Assembly (NCBI GenBank): GCA_029817715.1
Contig: JARUPY010000423.1
Coordinates: 1 to 64,000, forward strand
Source of the DNA: Melastoma dodecandrum
Lineage: Eukaryota > Streptophyta > Magnoliopsida > Myrtales > Melastomataceae
Reading direction: 5' to 3'
Length of the DNA: 64,000 bases
In this document: positions 35,330 through 45,067 of the stretch, piece by piece
Layout of the letters: every line of letters begins with the position of its first letter
Position numbering within the stretch: position 1 is the first letter of the stretch
Notes under the pieces: generated by a model
Database searches by the model: none
What the model saw: the letters and a program-made list of their open reading frames with translations, nothing else
Told to the model about the DNA's origin: nothing
Made by a program: the position numbers and the translations under genes

Positions 35330-36990
35330 GGAAGGGGACGCTTAACACAAGAAGAGATAGAAGATAGGAGATTGAAGGGATTATGCTTCGGCTGCAATGA
35401 ACCATTCACACGATCCCACAGATGTGCTAAGCGGCAATTTTTCTCTTTGATTGCAGAAGAGGGACGGGAGGAAGGAGAGGAGACTATGAATGGGGATGAC
35501 AATTGGGATAGACTAACGGGAGGGCAAGAGGACATCACGGTTAGTATGCATGCCATGAAGGGAATAGAAGGAAGAAACGGAGTTCAAACAATGAAGGTGG
35601 TGGGGCAGTTCAGAAGAAAGTTTAAACATATTAATCAACTCCGGTAGCACCCATAATTTTTTGAATTTGGGGGTGGTTAAGGGAATGAATTTGGCTGGTG
35701 TTCCTATAGCACCAGTGCAGGTAATGGTGGCTGATGGCCGAAACATCTACTGCACTAGCATGCTGAAGAGATTTGAGTGGGATTTGCAGGGACACAGTTT
35801 CGAGGCTGACTTCTATTTGATTGCATTAGGGGGATGTGAAATGGTGTTGGGGGTCAAGTGGTTAGCTGAGTTGGGCGACATAACCTGGAATTTTCAGGAG
35901 GCTATTATGTGGTTTAGTTGGAGACAGAAAGAAGTGAGGTTGGTGGGTAATGAACAAACATTAGATAGCAAGGTGTTACAGTTGACAGCAAAGGAAGGTA
36001 GATCTTGGAGAAATGCAATACCCACTTTATCTGCTGTTGGATGGAAGTACCAGCTGCAGAATTGGTTGAAAATCCATTATATTGCTATACAACAGAAGTA
36101 CAACGGGACTGGGAAGAAGTAATAGCTTCCTTTGAAGATATCTTCTAAGAACCAACAGATCTTCCCCCTTTTAGAGGGCATGAACACGTGATTCAGCTTA
36201 AGAAGGGAGTGCAAGGGGTCAATGTTAGGCCGTATCGTCATTCAGCAACACAGAAGGACGTGCTTGAGCGTATGATACAAGAATTACTAAATGCAGGGGT
36301 GATACAGCCGAGCAGGAGTTCGTTTTCCTCTCCGGTGGTCCTTGTGTAGAAGAAGGATGGATTGTGAAGGTTATGTGTTGACTATAGAGAATTGAATGCC
36401 TTGACAGTGAAGGATAAATATCCAATTCCCATCATAGAAGAGTTGCTGGATGAGTTGTTTGGGGCCACAATATTCTCGAAGATTGACTTGAGGGCAGGGT
36501 ATCATCATATTAGGATGGCTCCGCAGGATGTATACAAGACAGCCTTTCGGACACACGACGGCCACTACGAATTCCTGGTTATGCCATTCGGCCTCACCAA
36601 TGCTCCTTCAACGTTTCAAGGACTCATGAATACTATCTTTAGACCCTACCTCAGAAAATTTATTCTGGTTTTCTTCGACGACATATTGGTTTACAGCAAA
36701 ACCAGAGGAGAACATGCTAAGCATTTGCAGTTGGCCTTATCAATTCTGAGGCAGCACACCTTGTTCGCCAAAAGATCCAAATGTGCGTTCGGGAGTACAA
36801 AGATAGAATACTTGGGACACTTCATTGGTGCCGAGGGCGTCTCAACGGACCCAGCCAAGGTGAGGGCGGTTCAGGAGTGGCCTATCCCTACGACCGTGAA
36901 GCAGCTGAGAGGGTTCTTGGGTTTAAGCGGATATTATCGAAGATTCATGAGGGGATATGGCGTTATTAGCCGACCGTTGATGGTCAGCTG
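35330..36990 (+). pseudogene. Gypsy-1 protease and reverse transcriptase
   Basis: Protease region near 35632: a frameshifted LINSGSTHNFL, where the active-site D of DSG has become N. RT is recognisable by [45 protein letters not shown] and an intact FFDDILVYS (about 36673-36700). Stop codons at about 36147, 36347 and 36365 interrupt the start of RT. Family role: cDNA synthesis. Confidence 0.87.
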
Positions 36991-37013
36991 AAGCTCAGGA
37001 GGCGTTCCACCAG

Positions 37014-37583
37014 TTGAAGACCTTGTTAAGTTCAGCCCCGGTCTTGGCTCTCCCCGATGTTACTGAGACCTTCATAGTGGAAACAGATGCGTGTGAAGTG
37101 GGCATTGGTGCAGTTTTAATGCAGAAGCGCCATCCCATTGCTTATATCAGCAAGCATATTAGTCCACGGCACTTTGGTTTATCTGTCTATGAGAAAGAGC
37201 TTTATTTTATTGTTTATGTGGTGGGAAAGTGGCACCACTACTTGACGGGCAAACACTTCATCATTCAGACAGACCATCAAAGCTTAAACTACCTATTAGA
37301 ACAGAGGCTCCACATGGAGAGTCAGTTCAAGTGGCTTGCGAAGTTAATGGGCTACGACTATGAGATTATGTATAAGAAAGGAAGAGAAAACGTGGCTGCC
37401 GACGCTTTGTCTAGGATTCAAGGACCGGAGGTGTTATCCACCATCACTTCTGAGTACGCACCGACTCTGCTGGATGAGATTAAAGAGAGCTGGGTAACTG
37501 ATGCTAAATGTGCTAAGCTCATAGAAGGGTTAGAAAAGGGAGAACAGAGTCAACATACTCACTCAAAGTACCAATGGCAATAA
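37014..37583 (+). pseudogene. Gypsy-1 RNase H and tether
   Basis: VETDACEVGIGAVLMQ, YEKELYFIVYVVGKWHHYL, IIQTDHQSLNYLLEQ and KKGRENVAADALSRI are Gypsy RNase H landmarks. A small deletion before 37000 separates it from RT. Confidence 0.87.
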
Positions 37584-37589
37584 GGTTTG

Positions 37590-38800
37590 TTAAAAAGAGG
37601 ATCCAAGTTGGTGGTGGGTAATAGCCAGAGCTCAAACGGAAAATCATTAATTTATTCCACAACAGCCCAATTGGAGGTCACTCAGGGGTGTTAGCTACTT
37701 GTAAAAGAATCAAGAGTCTTTTCGTTTGGAAAGGTGTGGAGAAGGAGGTTCGAGAGTTTATCAGAGAGTGTGCCGTTTGCCTGAGATATAAATACGATAA
37801 TGCAGCTTCACCCGGATTGCTGCAACCTCTGCCAATACCCAGCGAGGTCTGGAGGGATATTTCCATGGATTTTATTGAAGGTTTACCTCTTTCGTAAGGA
37901 AAATACAGCATCCTGGTAGTGGTGGATAGGCTAAGCAAGTATGGGCATTTCTTGGCTTTGAGGCACCCCTATTTAGCTAAGGATGTAGCACGGATCTTTC
38001 TGGATAACATTTCAAGCTACATGGACTTCCGGCCACTATTGTGACAGATCGTGACACCATTTTTCTGAGCAAATTTTGGAAGGAGTTGATGACTTTACAA
38101 GGGGTAGAGCTGCCTAGAAACCTATTTAAGATGTATGGTGGGAGAGTGTCCAAAGGAGTGGGGAAGATGGTTATCATTGGCTGAATGGTGGTACAACAGC
38201 ACCTACCATTCAGCCATTCAGATGAGTCCTTTCGAAGCTCTATACGGGTGCCCGCCTCTGATACACATACCTTACCTCCCTCATGACCATGTATTGCCAT
38301 CGATAGACAGAGAGCTCAGAGACAGGGAGGGAATGATCTAATTGTTGAGGTTTCAACAGCACAGAATGAAACAACAGGCCGATAAGCATAGATCTGAACG
38401 GGAGTTCAATATCAAGGACTGGGTGCTTGTTAAGCTCCGACCCTATAGACAGCAATCGGTAGCCCGACGAAATTACCATAAGCATTCTCCCTTGTTCTAT
38501 GGGCCGTACAAGGTGATTGATCGTATCGGTAAGGTGGCATACCGGCTGGAGTTACCTCTGGGATCTACTGTCCACCCCACTTTTCATGTTTCAAAGCTGC
38601 GTCGGAGCGTTGCTGATGTATCTCGAGTTTCTGCTGCATTACCAGAGTTCTTTGAACCACAGATCAGGAAACCGATAGCCATTTTAGCTAGACGAATGGT
38701 TAAAAGAGGTAATCATGCTGTTACTAAAGTGGGAGGGGAGTTGGAGGAGGATGTAACCTGGGAATTTCTCTTTGAGTTAGAAACAAATATCCCGGCTGTA
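37590..38800 (+). pseudogene. Gypsy-1 integrase and chromodomain remnant
   Basis: Shows the HHCC-type CAVCLRYKYDNAASPG, ISMDFIEGLP and LVVVDRLSKYGHFLAL, then [15 protein letters not shown] in broken frame. Directly after [10 protein letters not shown] the sequence jumps to [21 protein letters not shown]. The stretch carrying the catalytic Glu (present in Gypsy-2 as AYHPQTDGQTEVVNR) is therefore deleted. The tail has HPTFHVSKLRRS and EEDVTWEFLFELE, a chromodomain-type end. Confidence 0.85.
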
Positions 38801-38835
38801 CACTTGAGGACAAGTGTAATCCAAGGGGGGACGCT

Positions 38836-39345
38836 TGATACGAGGAAGAGGGACAGAGGCGAGGCGGAGAAGCGAAGAAATAAGAAGGAGCAGGAAGGAT
38901 GAGGACGTTGGCAGTAGGAGTTCTGGGACATCTAGTAACAGAGGAAGGAAGGACCGAAGAAAAAGGGCGGGGGCGCGAGATTCGTCCGTTAGTAGCCGTT
39001 AGGGGAAGGGCCGTTATAGTTTAAAGGGTGGGTTGGATAATTGGTGGGCTTGTATAGCGGGTCTAGCCCAGCTTGGAAAATTAGCTGTATATAGCTGACA
39101 GTGCGGCCATCGGAGGAAGTTAGTTAGATCTCAGGTGAAGTAGAGAATGACGTCGTGGGTGGTGAGGTGGTGATTTGGAGTCGGATTTTGTGTGCTTGGG
39201 CTGTCGGGGTTTGGTTGTGGGTTGCGATTATGGTTGGTGCGTTGTGGTTGACTGTTGTTGAATGAAACAGTAGCGACCTCTTTGCCGCAGCATTTTCTGA
39301 AATTTCTGTAGTTGCGTTGTTGGGTTTCTCATTTACCACCGATCA
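38836..39345 (+). repeat. Gypsy-1 3' LTR
   Basis: Matches 33792-34313 with scattered substitutions. A G-rich polypurine tract lies at 38823-38832. Confidence 0.9.
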
Positions 39346-39350
39346 AAGAT
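39346..39350. repeat. Target-site duplication, right side of Gypsy-1
   Basis: AAGAT, as at 33787-33791. Confidence 0.8.
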
Positions 39351-39570
39351 CAACTACTTCCTACCTCGAATAATCCAGGTCAAGGACAAGAAATGCCACA
39401 TAAGAACCAAGAGCTCACAACGGGAAGAACAGATGACTGGGCAAGAACGAGCAACAAAGAAGAGCTAAACCCTAACAACGGAGTTGCACGAAGAAGACGC
39501 GAGGATTATCTGAGCTCTAACCTAATTTACAAGTGAGGGATACATCACTTAATTAAGTGGAAAAAAGTGG

Positions 39571-39578
39571 GTCAGGTC
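39571..39578. repeat. 8 bp target-site duplication of the hAT element (left)
   Basis: GTCAGGTC, copied exactly at 40527-40534. Confidence 0.85.
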
Positions 39579-40526
39579 TAGGGGTGAAAATGAGTCGAGT
39601 CGAGACCGAGTACTCCCAGGCTCGAGCTCGGCTCGATTAGGAAACTCGAGCTCGAGCTCGGCTCAAGCTCGATCGAGGTCAAATAGTTGGAGCTCGAACT
39701 CGGCTCGTTCCAATTATGGAGAGCTCGAGCTCGGCTCGAAAGGCTCGAATGTAGATCGAGTCTAAGCTTGGCTCGAAAGCTCGGCTCGAAAGCTCGAGCA
39801 CGATTTCAAAATATACATATATTGACGTTGACTTGAACTCGGCTCGGTTGGCTCGAAAACATATATAATAAAGTTCACTTCAAATCATTTGCATAGATAA
39901 TTTAAAATCACGAAACCCAATTTTTTTTTTCAAAAAAGAAAATTATAGGGAAAACACAGAATAGAAAATCATCATGAACCAACAAGCGATGAGAGGGCAT
40001 CGGATCTTCCTATTCACGTGTGCTTTGAATCATCATGCCCAAACACAATATGAGAGGGTAAGGGGGTGGGAAGCGTACCTTGACTATGACGCCTTCACTA
40101 CTTTATGTCGCTTACCCGCGGTCATAAAATTCGGCCAGCTCCTCTCCGGTACTTTTTAACGCTCGCTCCGGTCGATCCTCGCGAGACACAAAGTATGAAA
40201 AGGCCGATTATTTTCCACTTATCTAATAAAGAGAGGAGATCACCACACCAAAAGGAGAAGGAGAGAGAGGTTTTTTCTTTAGGGTTTGCTTTTACCACAT
40301 AGTGTGGGGAGGGGGAAGGAAAAAGTTTTTTAGGTAATTTTATTAATTTTTTATTAATAAATTATTTAAATTTATTATATAATATTAGGCTCGCGAGCCT
40401 TCGAGCTGATAGTGTTTCGACTCGAGCTCGGCTCGTTTCGTTAACGAACCGGAACGAACTGGCTCGAGCTCGAACCGAGCTTTGACCGAGCTAGCTCGCG
40501 AGCGGCTCGGCTCATTTTCACCCCTA
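39579..40526. mobile_element. Non-autonomous hAT element (948 bp) with GAGCTCG-rich subterminal repeats
   Basis: Termini TAGGGGTGAAAATGAG and, inverted at the right, CTCATTTTCACCCCTA. The 8 bp duplications and TAGGGGTG-type TIRs are characteristic of hAT transposons. No transposase is encoded. Both subterminal regions (39590-39810 and 40385-40515) are packed with short palindromic GAGCTCG/CTCGGCTCG motifs, which may be transposase-binding repeats. Inserted in the 3' non-coding part of Copia-1. Confidence 0.88.
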
Positions 40527-40534
40527 GTCAGGTC
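40527..40534. repeat. 8 bp target-site duplication of the hAT element (right)
   Basis: GTCAGGTC. Confidence 0.85.
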
Positions 40535-40643
40535 CATACAAAGAGAATGCCCACGGGTCATGAAGCAAGGAAGTCGATGGGCCTGAAGAAGTCTATTTGC
40601 TTGGTGAAATGACTTAAAGAGAAGGGATAAATTTACGGGGGAA

Positions 40644-40851
40644 TGTTCGCTATTACTTAAAATACAATAATAGATAGATAATTAGACTAAATCAAAGGAA
40701 AACAATTACCATAAATAAAATATTAGGAATATTCTAGCTGTTTTATTACCGTTAGTAGCAATATACCTATAAATACATGTACATCAATAATAATAAAGAG
40801 ATGCACTAATTCTTTCTGCTTACTCTCACATCTCCCTCATTTCTTTCTTCA
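40644..40851 (+). repeat. Copia-1 3' LTR
   Basis: Pairs with 29031-29227; preceded by a G-rich polypurine tract (ACGGGGGAA). Confidence 0.9.
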
Positions 40852-41099
40852 CGCGCACGCAAAAATCACTAGAATAAGGCGTGAGGCCAAAAGTGCCCAC
40901 CTAGCTTTGAACCAAGAGCCCAGAGTAAAAAATGTCGGTCTGGTTCGGCTTGAGAGGTTCGCCTGTATCCCGATCCCCTCCAACTTCTCGAATGTCTCGT
41001 AACCTACATTCGCAGATCAAACGATCCCCAGCTCAAGAGATCAGAACTCGGTGAAACATCGTGTCCGGCCGCGGGCAACGGATTGGCAGCCCAGCTCAC

Positions 41100-41267
41100 G
41101 ATGATGAAGGGCATGGCTCTCCATCCCCTGTAGTTGACCTTAGCGCCACCTCCATCTTCTTCCCCAAATGAAGCAACGGGATGTGCAGTGGCTCCATTGG
41201 CCTTGGAATCCATCCCATCCTCGGAATCACCAGGGAAGGAGCCGTTTCCCGGTTTGCTCCCCTCCAT
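41100..41267 (-). pseudogene. NPF (NRT1/PTR) transporter pseudogene, exon 1
   Basis: The ATG at 41267 gives an acidic/Gly-rich amino-terminus and then NYRGWRAMPFII, the hallmark first-helix start of NPF proteins. A GT donor (GTGAGC) follows directly at 41099, so this is a genuine first exon of 56 codons. The rest of the gene lies at 27790-28885, beyond Copia-1. The element inserted in or near intron 1. Confidence 0.85.
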
Positions 41268-41814
41268 GGTTACTGACTCCAGATGGAGCTTCTTCGTCCT
41301 GCTTCCCCGGGGACGGAACTGGGCTGGACTTGTCCGACGGTTATATATTAAAACTCCAAGTTGGATTTAGCAAGGCAGACGGAAGATGTGAAAGCAAGAC
41401 TTAAAGTTGGCCCGGGGAGGGACGACTTGGTCCTCCTCTCATCCGATTAGAATATGAGGATGGGGTGTGATTATATTAGACTAACATGCTCCCTGTGATA
41501 CATGTCCAAATGCATCTTAGTAATATAGATTCATGACACTTTTGCCTCTCAGATATTTTAAATCCTAACTAGGAATAATCGGGCCTGGAGGGACGAAAGA
41601 AAGGAAGGAGCGCACAGACCAATGATATATCCGTACATAGCTCCAAGTTGTAAACAAACTGATGGCTCGAAGCCCAGTAAAACAAACTCCTAGACTTGGT
41701 GTTATGAGTGAATGAAGAACATGTCCGGTCAATGGTTGAGTCGACGACCCGCGGCTACAGACATAATGTTCAGCAATGCGGGGATACTGAGCCAATCAGA
41801 ACATAAGGTTCTCT
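41268..41814. other. Upstream flank of the NPF pseudogene, no gene seen
   Basis: No convincing coding sequence. The short open frames at 41134-41404 and 41565-41795 have no family features. Confidence 0.45.
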
Positions 41815-42250
41815 ATATGGATTTTGGCGAATTCGACAAGCTGTTTGCAGTCAATGTCCAAGCACGCGGCATGGGCCATGGTTGAGGGGGAGGAGCATCG
41901 CGTGCATGGGTAGCGTCTTGGGGAGCAGCGCCGAGAGCAGGAGGACCGACTTAGCCAAGCATGCCGTGGTAGGGCTGGTGAAGTCCAACCAGCATGCAAC
42001 TGGGGGAGCATGGGATAAGGGTCAACTGCGTCTCAGCCGTTCTCAATTGCAATGCCACTCTTGCAACGCCTTGGGTGCTGACCCCAAGGAGGTTGAGGAG
42101 ATGTATGAGCCGCTCAGGCATTGAAAGGAAGTGTGCTGAGGGTCCGGAACGTGGCCGATGCAGTCCTTTTTTTGGCGTCAGACGACTCGCAATTCATCGC
42201 CTGGCACGACCTCGGTCGATGGAGGATACCTCGACGGTAAAGGTCATTAC
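41815..42250 (+). pseudogene. Short-chain dehydrogenase/reductase (SDR110C-like) pseudogene
   Basis: Shifting plus-strand frames give EFDKLFAVNV, GSVLGSSAES, AKHAVVGLVK, LGEHGIRVNCVS and fragments equivalent to RNVADAVLFLASDDSQFI. These are the central and carboxy landmarks of plant SDRs such as xanthoxin/secoisolariciresinol dehydrogenase relatives. The amino-terminal NAD-binding part (TGxxxGIG) is absent, frames change several times and the catalytic YxxxK is not preserved. A single-exon 3' relic. Confidence 0.8.
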
Positions 42251-42467
42251 AAAAGATGAGTAATTCTTAGAAATTACTGTTTGGAACGTCAATCTTGTTT
42301 CGGTGATTCTGCAAATTTGTGAGACTAAATCGATCGAAATAAAATATATTTAATCAAATATAGAAAAAGAAAAGGGCACAGGACCAAATGAGAGATACCA
42401 CTAACGAAATTAAACTAACTCTATCGTTCTGCCGTCGACATCCCTTGAACGTCGTCAATGGATTCGG

Positions 42468-42482
42468 AACCCTAAACCCTAA
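42468..42482 (+). promoter_or_regulatory. Telo-box upstream of the tRNase Z gene
   Basis: AACCCTAAACCCTAA, 33 bp before the tRNase Z ATG. Telo-boxes occur in 5' regions of plant genes linked to translation and cell growth, which fits a tRNA-processing gene. Confidence 0.55.
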
Positions 42483-42515
42483 TTCCCAATTCCGATTCCC
42501 CGATTGTCGATCGGA

Positions 42516-42609
42516 ATGCCGAGGAGACGAGTTCCAGGAAGAAACATTGGGAATGTCGAAAGGATGGTGATCGGGGGTTATCCGATGGAAAGGGTGTCGA
42601 TCGCGGAGC
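42516..42609 (+). pseudogene. Nuclear tRNase Z (short form), exon 1 first part
   Basis: The ATG at 42516 is in frame with MVIGGYPMERVSIAE, matching the amino-terminus of Arabidopsis TRZ1/TRZ2 (...EGYPIEGLSIGG). The exon is cut at 42609 by Gypsy-2 and resumes at 48097 with HEACVILPSLKLAFEIGRC. tRNase Z cuts the 3' trailer from tRNA precursors. Identification rests on several collinear exon fragments further right (48097-48677, 48765-48781, 63052-63915). Confidence 0.85.
42605..42609. repeat. Target-site duplication, left side of Gypsy-2
   Basis: GGAGC; the partner at 48092-48096 is GGGGC (one transition). Confidence 0.55.
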
Positions 42610-43088
42610 TGGTCCGTGTAATTCAATAACAAAATGCAGTAGAGCCGATTTGACAGCCACAGTTCAACAATCCCACACAAACAACAAGGAACAACGCAGC
42701 AATTGCTCATTCAACAGAATCAACACATGGATCGTCAATTACACCAACCTCCGATAGCCCAATCACCAGATTTACAATTCCACTCGTCACCGCCTTGGGC
42801 GCAACACCACAGCAACTCTGCTGTCTTCTAACAACTTCCACGAACTACCTAACTAACTGCTCCCCCCAACTCAGGCTATTTATCCTCACACACACACACG
42901 GCCCACATATACATGGCCTATCATCCCTAACTAATATAAACGCTGCTCCCGTTCCCCACAGCAACAATCTGGTTCCTCTTCCAAACTTCAGCAGCATAGC
43001 AGCAACATAATAGCCAACCTTCACCGCTACAGCTCCTCTGCGATTTTCACTCCATACTCCAGCTATCTTCAGCAATCTACACGCAACA
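42610..43088 (-). repeat. Gypsy-2 3' LTR
   Basis: 479 bp; matches 47611-48091 with a few percent differences. Contains a (CA)n run at about 42891-42899. Confidence 0.9.
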
Positions 43089-43099
43089 AGTTCTCCCCC

Positions 43100-43725
43100 T
43101 TTAAGAACACTTGTCCTCAAGTGTACAAGTAGGGAACTTTTTCTACAAATCATACATGAACTCTCAAGTAGCATCCGAAGTCTCCTCATGCGACCACTGT
43201 ACTAAAACCATCATAGCAGCCACCGACCTGCGTTTAACCATCTTCTTTGCCAAAATGGCAACAGGAACACGCATTTGATCGGTGCAGAAAGCTGGAAGAG
43301 TGGCAGAAACCCGTGTCATATCAGCAACAGCAGCTCGCAGTTTCGAAACGTGGAAAGTAGGATGAACAAGTGACCCCTCCGGCAACTCAAGCTTATAGGC
43401 AACCTTGCCAATTCTGTCAATTACACGATAAGGACCATAATAAAGGGGAGAAAGCTTCTGGTTAGGGCGAGCAACTACAGAAGACTGTCGATAGGTTGTA
43501 ACTTGACATAAACCAGATCCCCTATAGCAAATTCTCTTTCTGTCCGATGCACATTAGCTAGCTGCTTCATCCGATGCTGAGCCCTTGCCAAATGGAACGC
43601 AGTAATTGTAGCATAGCTTCCCTGTCCCTTAAAGTAAAGTAAGATAGATGAACAGGAGGAAAATACCCGTATAGCGCCTCGAAGGGTGTCATCCGAATTG
43701 AAGAATGAAAATTACAATTATACCA
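43100..43725 (-). pseudogene. Gypsy-2 integrase C-terminal and chromodomain region
   Basis: Fragments LVHPTFHVSKLRAAVADM and VLVQWSHEETSDATW on the minus strand; the latter is the chromodomain core that directs chromovirus integration to heterochromatin. Frameshifted relative to the integrase upstream. Confidence 0.8.
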
Positions 43726-44447
43726 CTACTCTGCAAGAGACAACCAAGAAGCCCATTTAGAGGGACAATCACCTGTCATACACCTCAAGTACGTCTCCAA
43801 ACATCGATTCACTACCTCCGTTTGGCCGTCTGTCTGAGGATGGTAAGCGGATGACCTGTGCAATTCGACACCTTGAAGGGTAAACAGCGGCTGCCAGAAT
43901 TGGCTCAAGAAAACAGTGCCCCGATCACTCACAATTGTAAGAGGCAACCCATGAAGCTTAAAAACGTTATCCATAAACGCCTGAGCCACCGTTTGAGCTG
44001 TAAACGGATGAGACCGAGCAATGAAATTAGCATACTTAGTAAGTCGGTCCACCACCACAAAAATCACCTCCTTGCCCTGCGATTTAGGTAACCCCTCCAC
44101 AAAATCCATCGAAATTTCCATCCACGCTCCATTAGGAATAGGCAAAGGCTGCAAGGAACCCGGAGAAGCCACATTCTCGGCTTGCAACGTGAACAAACAT
44201 CGCAATTCTTCACAAAAGTCCTAACATCACCAGCCAAACCCTTCCAAAAGAACAGGCTGTGAATTCTCTTCTCAGTAGCCAATATACTCGAGTGACCCCC
44301 AACAGCAGTGGAATGGAAAATTCTAATAATCTTCGAGCGTACAGCCGAATTCTTACCAACCACAATACGAGAGTTACGCTGCAAAAGACCCTGATGCCAG
44401 CGATAGTGTCGATGAACCAAATCTCTTGTCTGTAGTGAAGGTAACAT
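43726..44447 (-). pseudogene. Gypsy-2 integrase
   Basis: HHCC-type GGHSSILATEKRIHSLFFW and FVKNCDVCSRCKP. After a frameshift near 44180 come ISMDFVEGLPKSQ, VVVDRLTKYANF, LTIVSDRGTVFLSQFW and SAYHPQTDGQTEVVNRCLE, containing the three catalytic acidic residues. A stop at 43726 follows WLSLAE. Confidence 0.88.
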
Positions 44448-45067
44448 TGCAGCAAGCTGCGCATCTGTCTGCCAAGTTTCCTTAATCTCATCCAGAAGAG
44501 TAAAGTCAACAACTCAAGTCCCTGTACCCGGGAAAGGGAATCGGCCGCCACATTATCCCTTCCCTTCTTATAACAGAATTCATAGTCGTAACCCATAAGT
44601 TTCGAAAGCCATCGGAACTGACTTTCGGTATGCAAACTCTGTTCTAGGAGGAACTTAAGACTCTTGTGATCAGTCCGGATAATAAAATGGCGCCCGATCA
44701 AATAGTGATTCCATTTGCCCACCGCATAAACGATAGAATACAACTCTTTCTCATACATAGACAACGCCTGGTGCCGCACTAACAAGTGCTTACTGAGAAA
44801 TGCTATTGGATGCTCCCGCTGCATCAAAACAGCCCCAATTCCCACGTCAGACGCATCGGTCTCCAGCACGAACACTTCTGCGAAATCGGACAGAGCAAGA
44901 ACATGAGCAGAGACTAACAAATCCTTCAGCTTGACAAAAGAAGCAGTTGCTGCAGCCGACCACTGAAAATTATCCTTCTTGAGTAACTCAGTTAGAGGTC
45001 TACTAATAACACCGTAACCACGAATAAAACGACGGTAATAGCCACTCAATCCCAGGAAACCCCTCAA
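44447..45067 (-). pseudogene. Gypsy-2 RNase H
   Basis: [18 protein letters not shown] then LETDASDVGIGAVLMQ, YEKELYSIVYAVGKWNHYL, IIRTDHKSLKFLLEQ and YKKGRDNVAADSLSRV. A stop between 45068 and 45066 separates it from RT. Confidence 0.88.

Larger units (their letters stand above)
33792..39345 (+). mobile_element. Gypsy-1 chromovirus nested in Copia-1
   Basis: LTRs 33792-34313 and 38836-39345, beginning TGATA and ending ATCA, flanked by the 5 bp duplication AAGAT. The primer site GGTATCAGAGC is at about 34317 and a purine-rich tract precedes the 3' LTR. Order: gag, protease, RT, RNase H, integrase, carboxy-terminal chromodomain-like segment. The LTRs differ by only a few percent by eye. Stops, a protease DSG to NSG change and a deletion in integrase make it dead. 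Confidence 0.93.
29031..40851 (+). mobile_element. Copia-1 LTR retrotransposon, carrying a nested Gypsy and a hAT element
   Basis: Short LTRs (29031-29227 and 40644-40851) start TGTT and end TTCA. A tRNA-Met-type primer site (TGTTATCAGAGC) follows the first LTR directly at 29228. Plus-strand order is gag, protease, integrase, RT, RNase H, the Copia order. Coding frames have several stops. Gypsy-1 is inserted after the RNase H at 33792 and a hAT element at 39579. A 12 bp segment in the right LTR is absent from the left. The element lies inside the NPF gene, apparently in its first intron. Confidence 0.92.
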
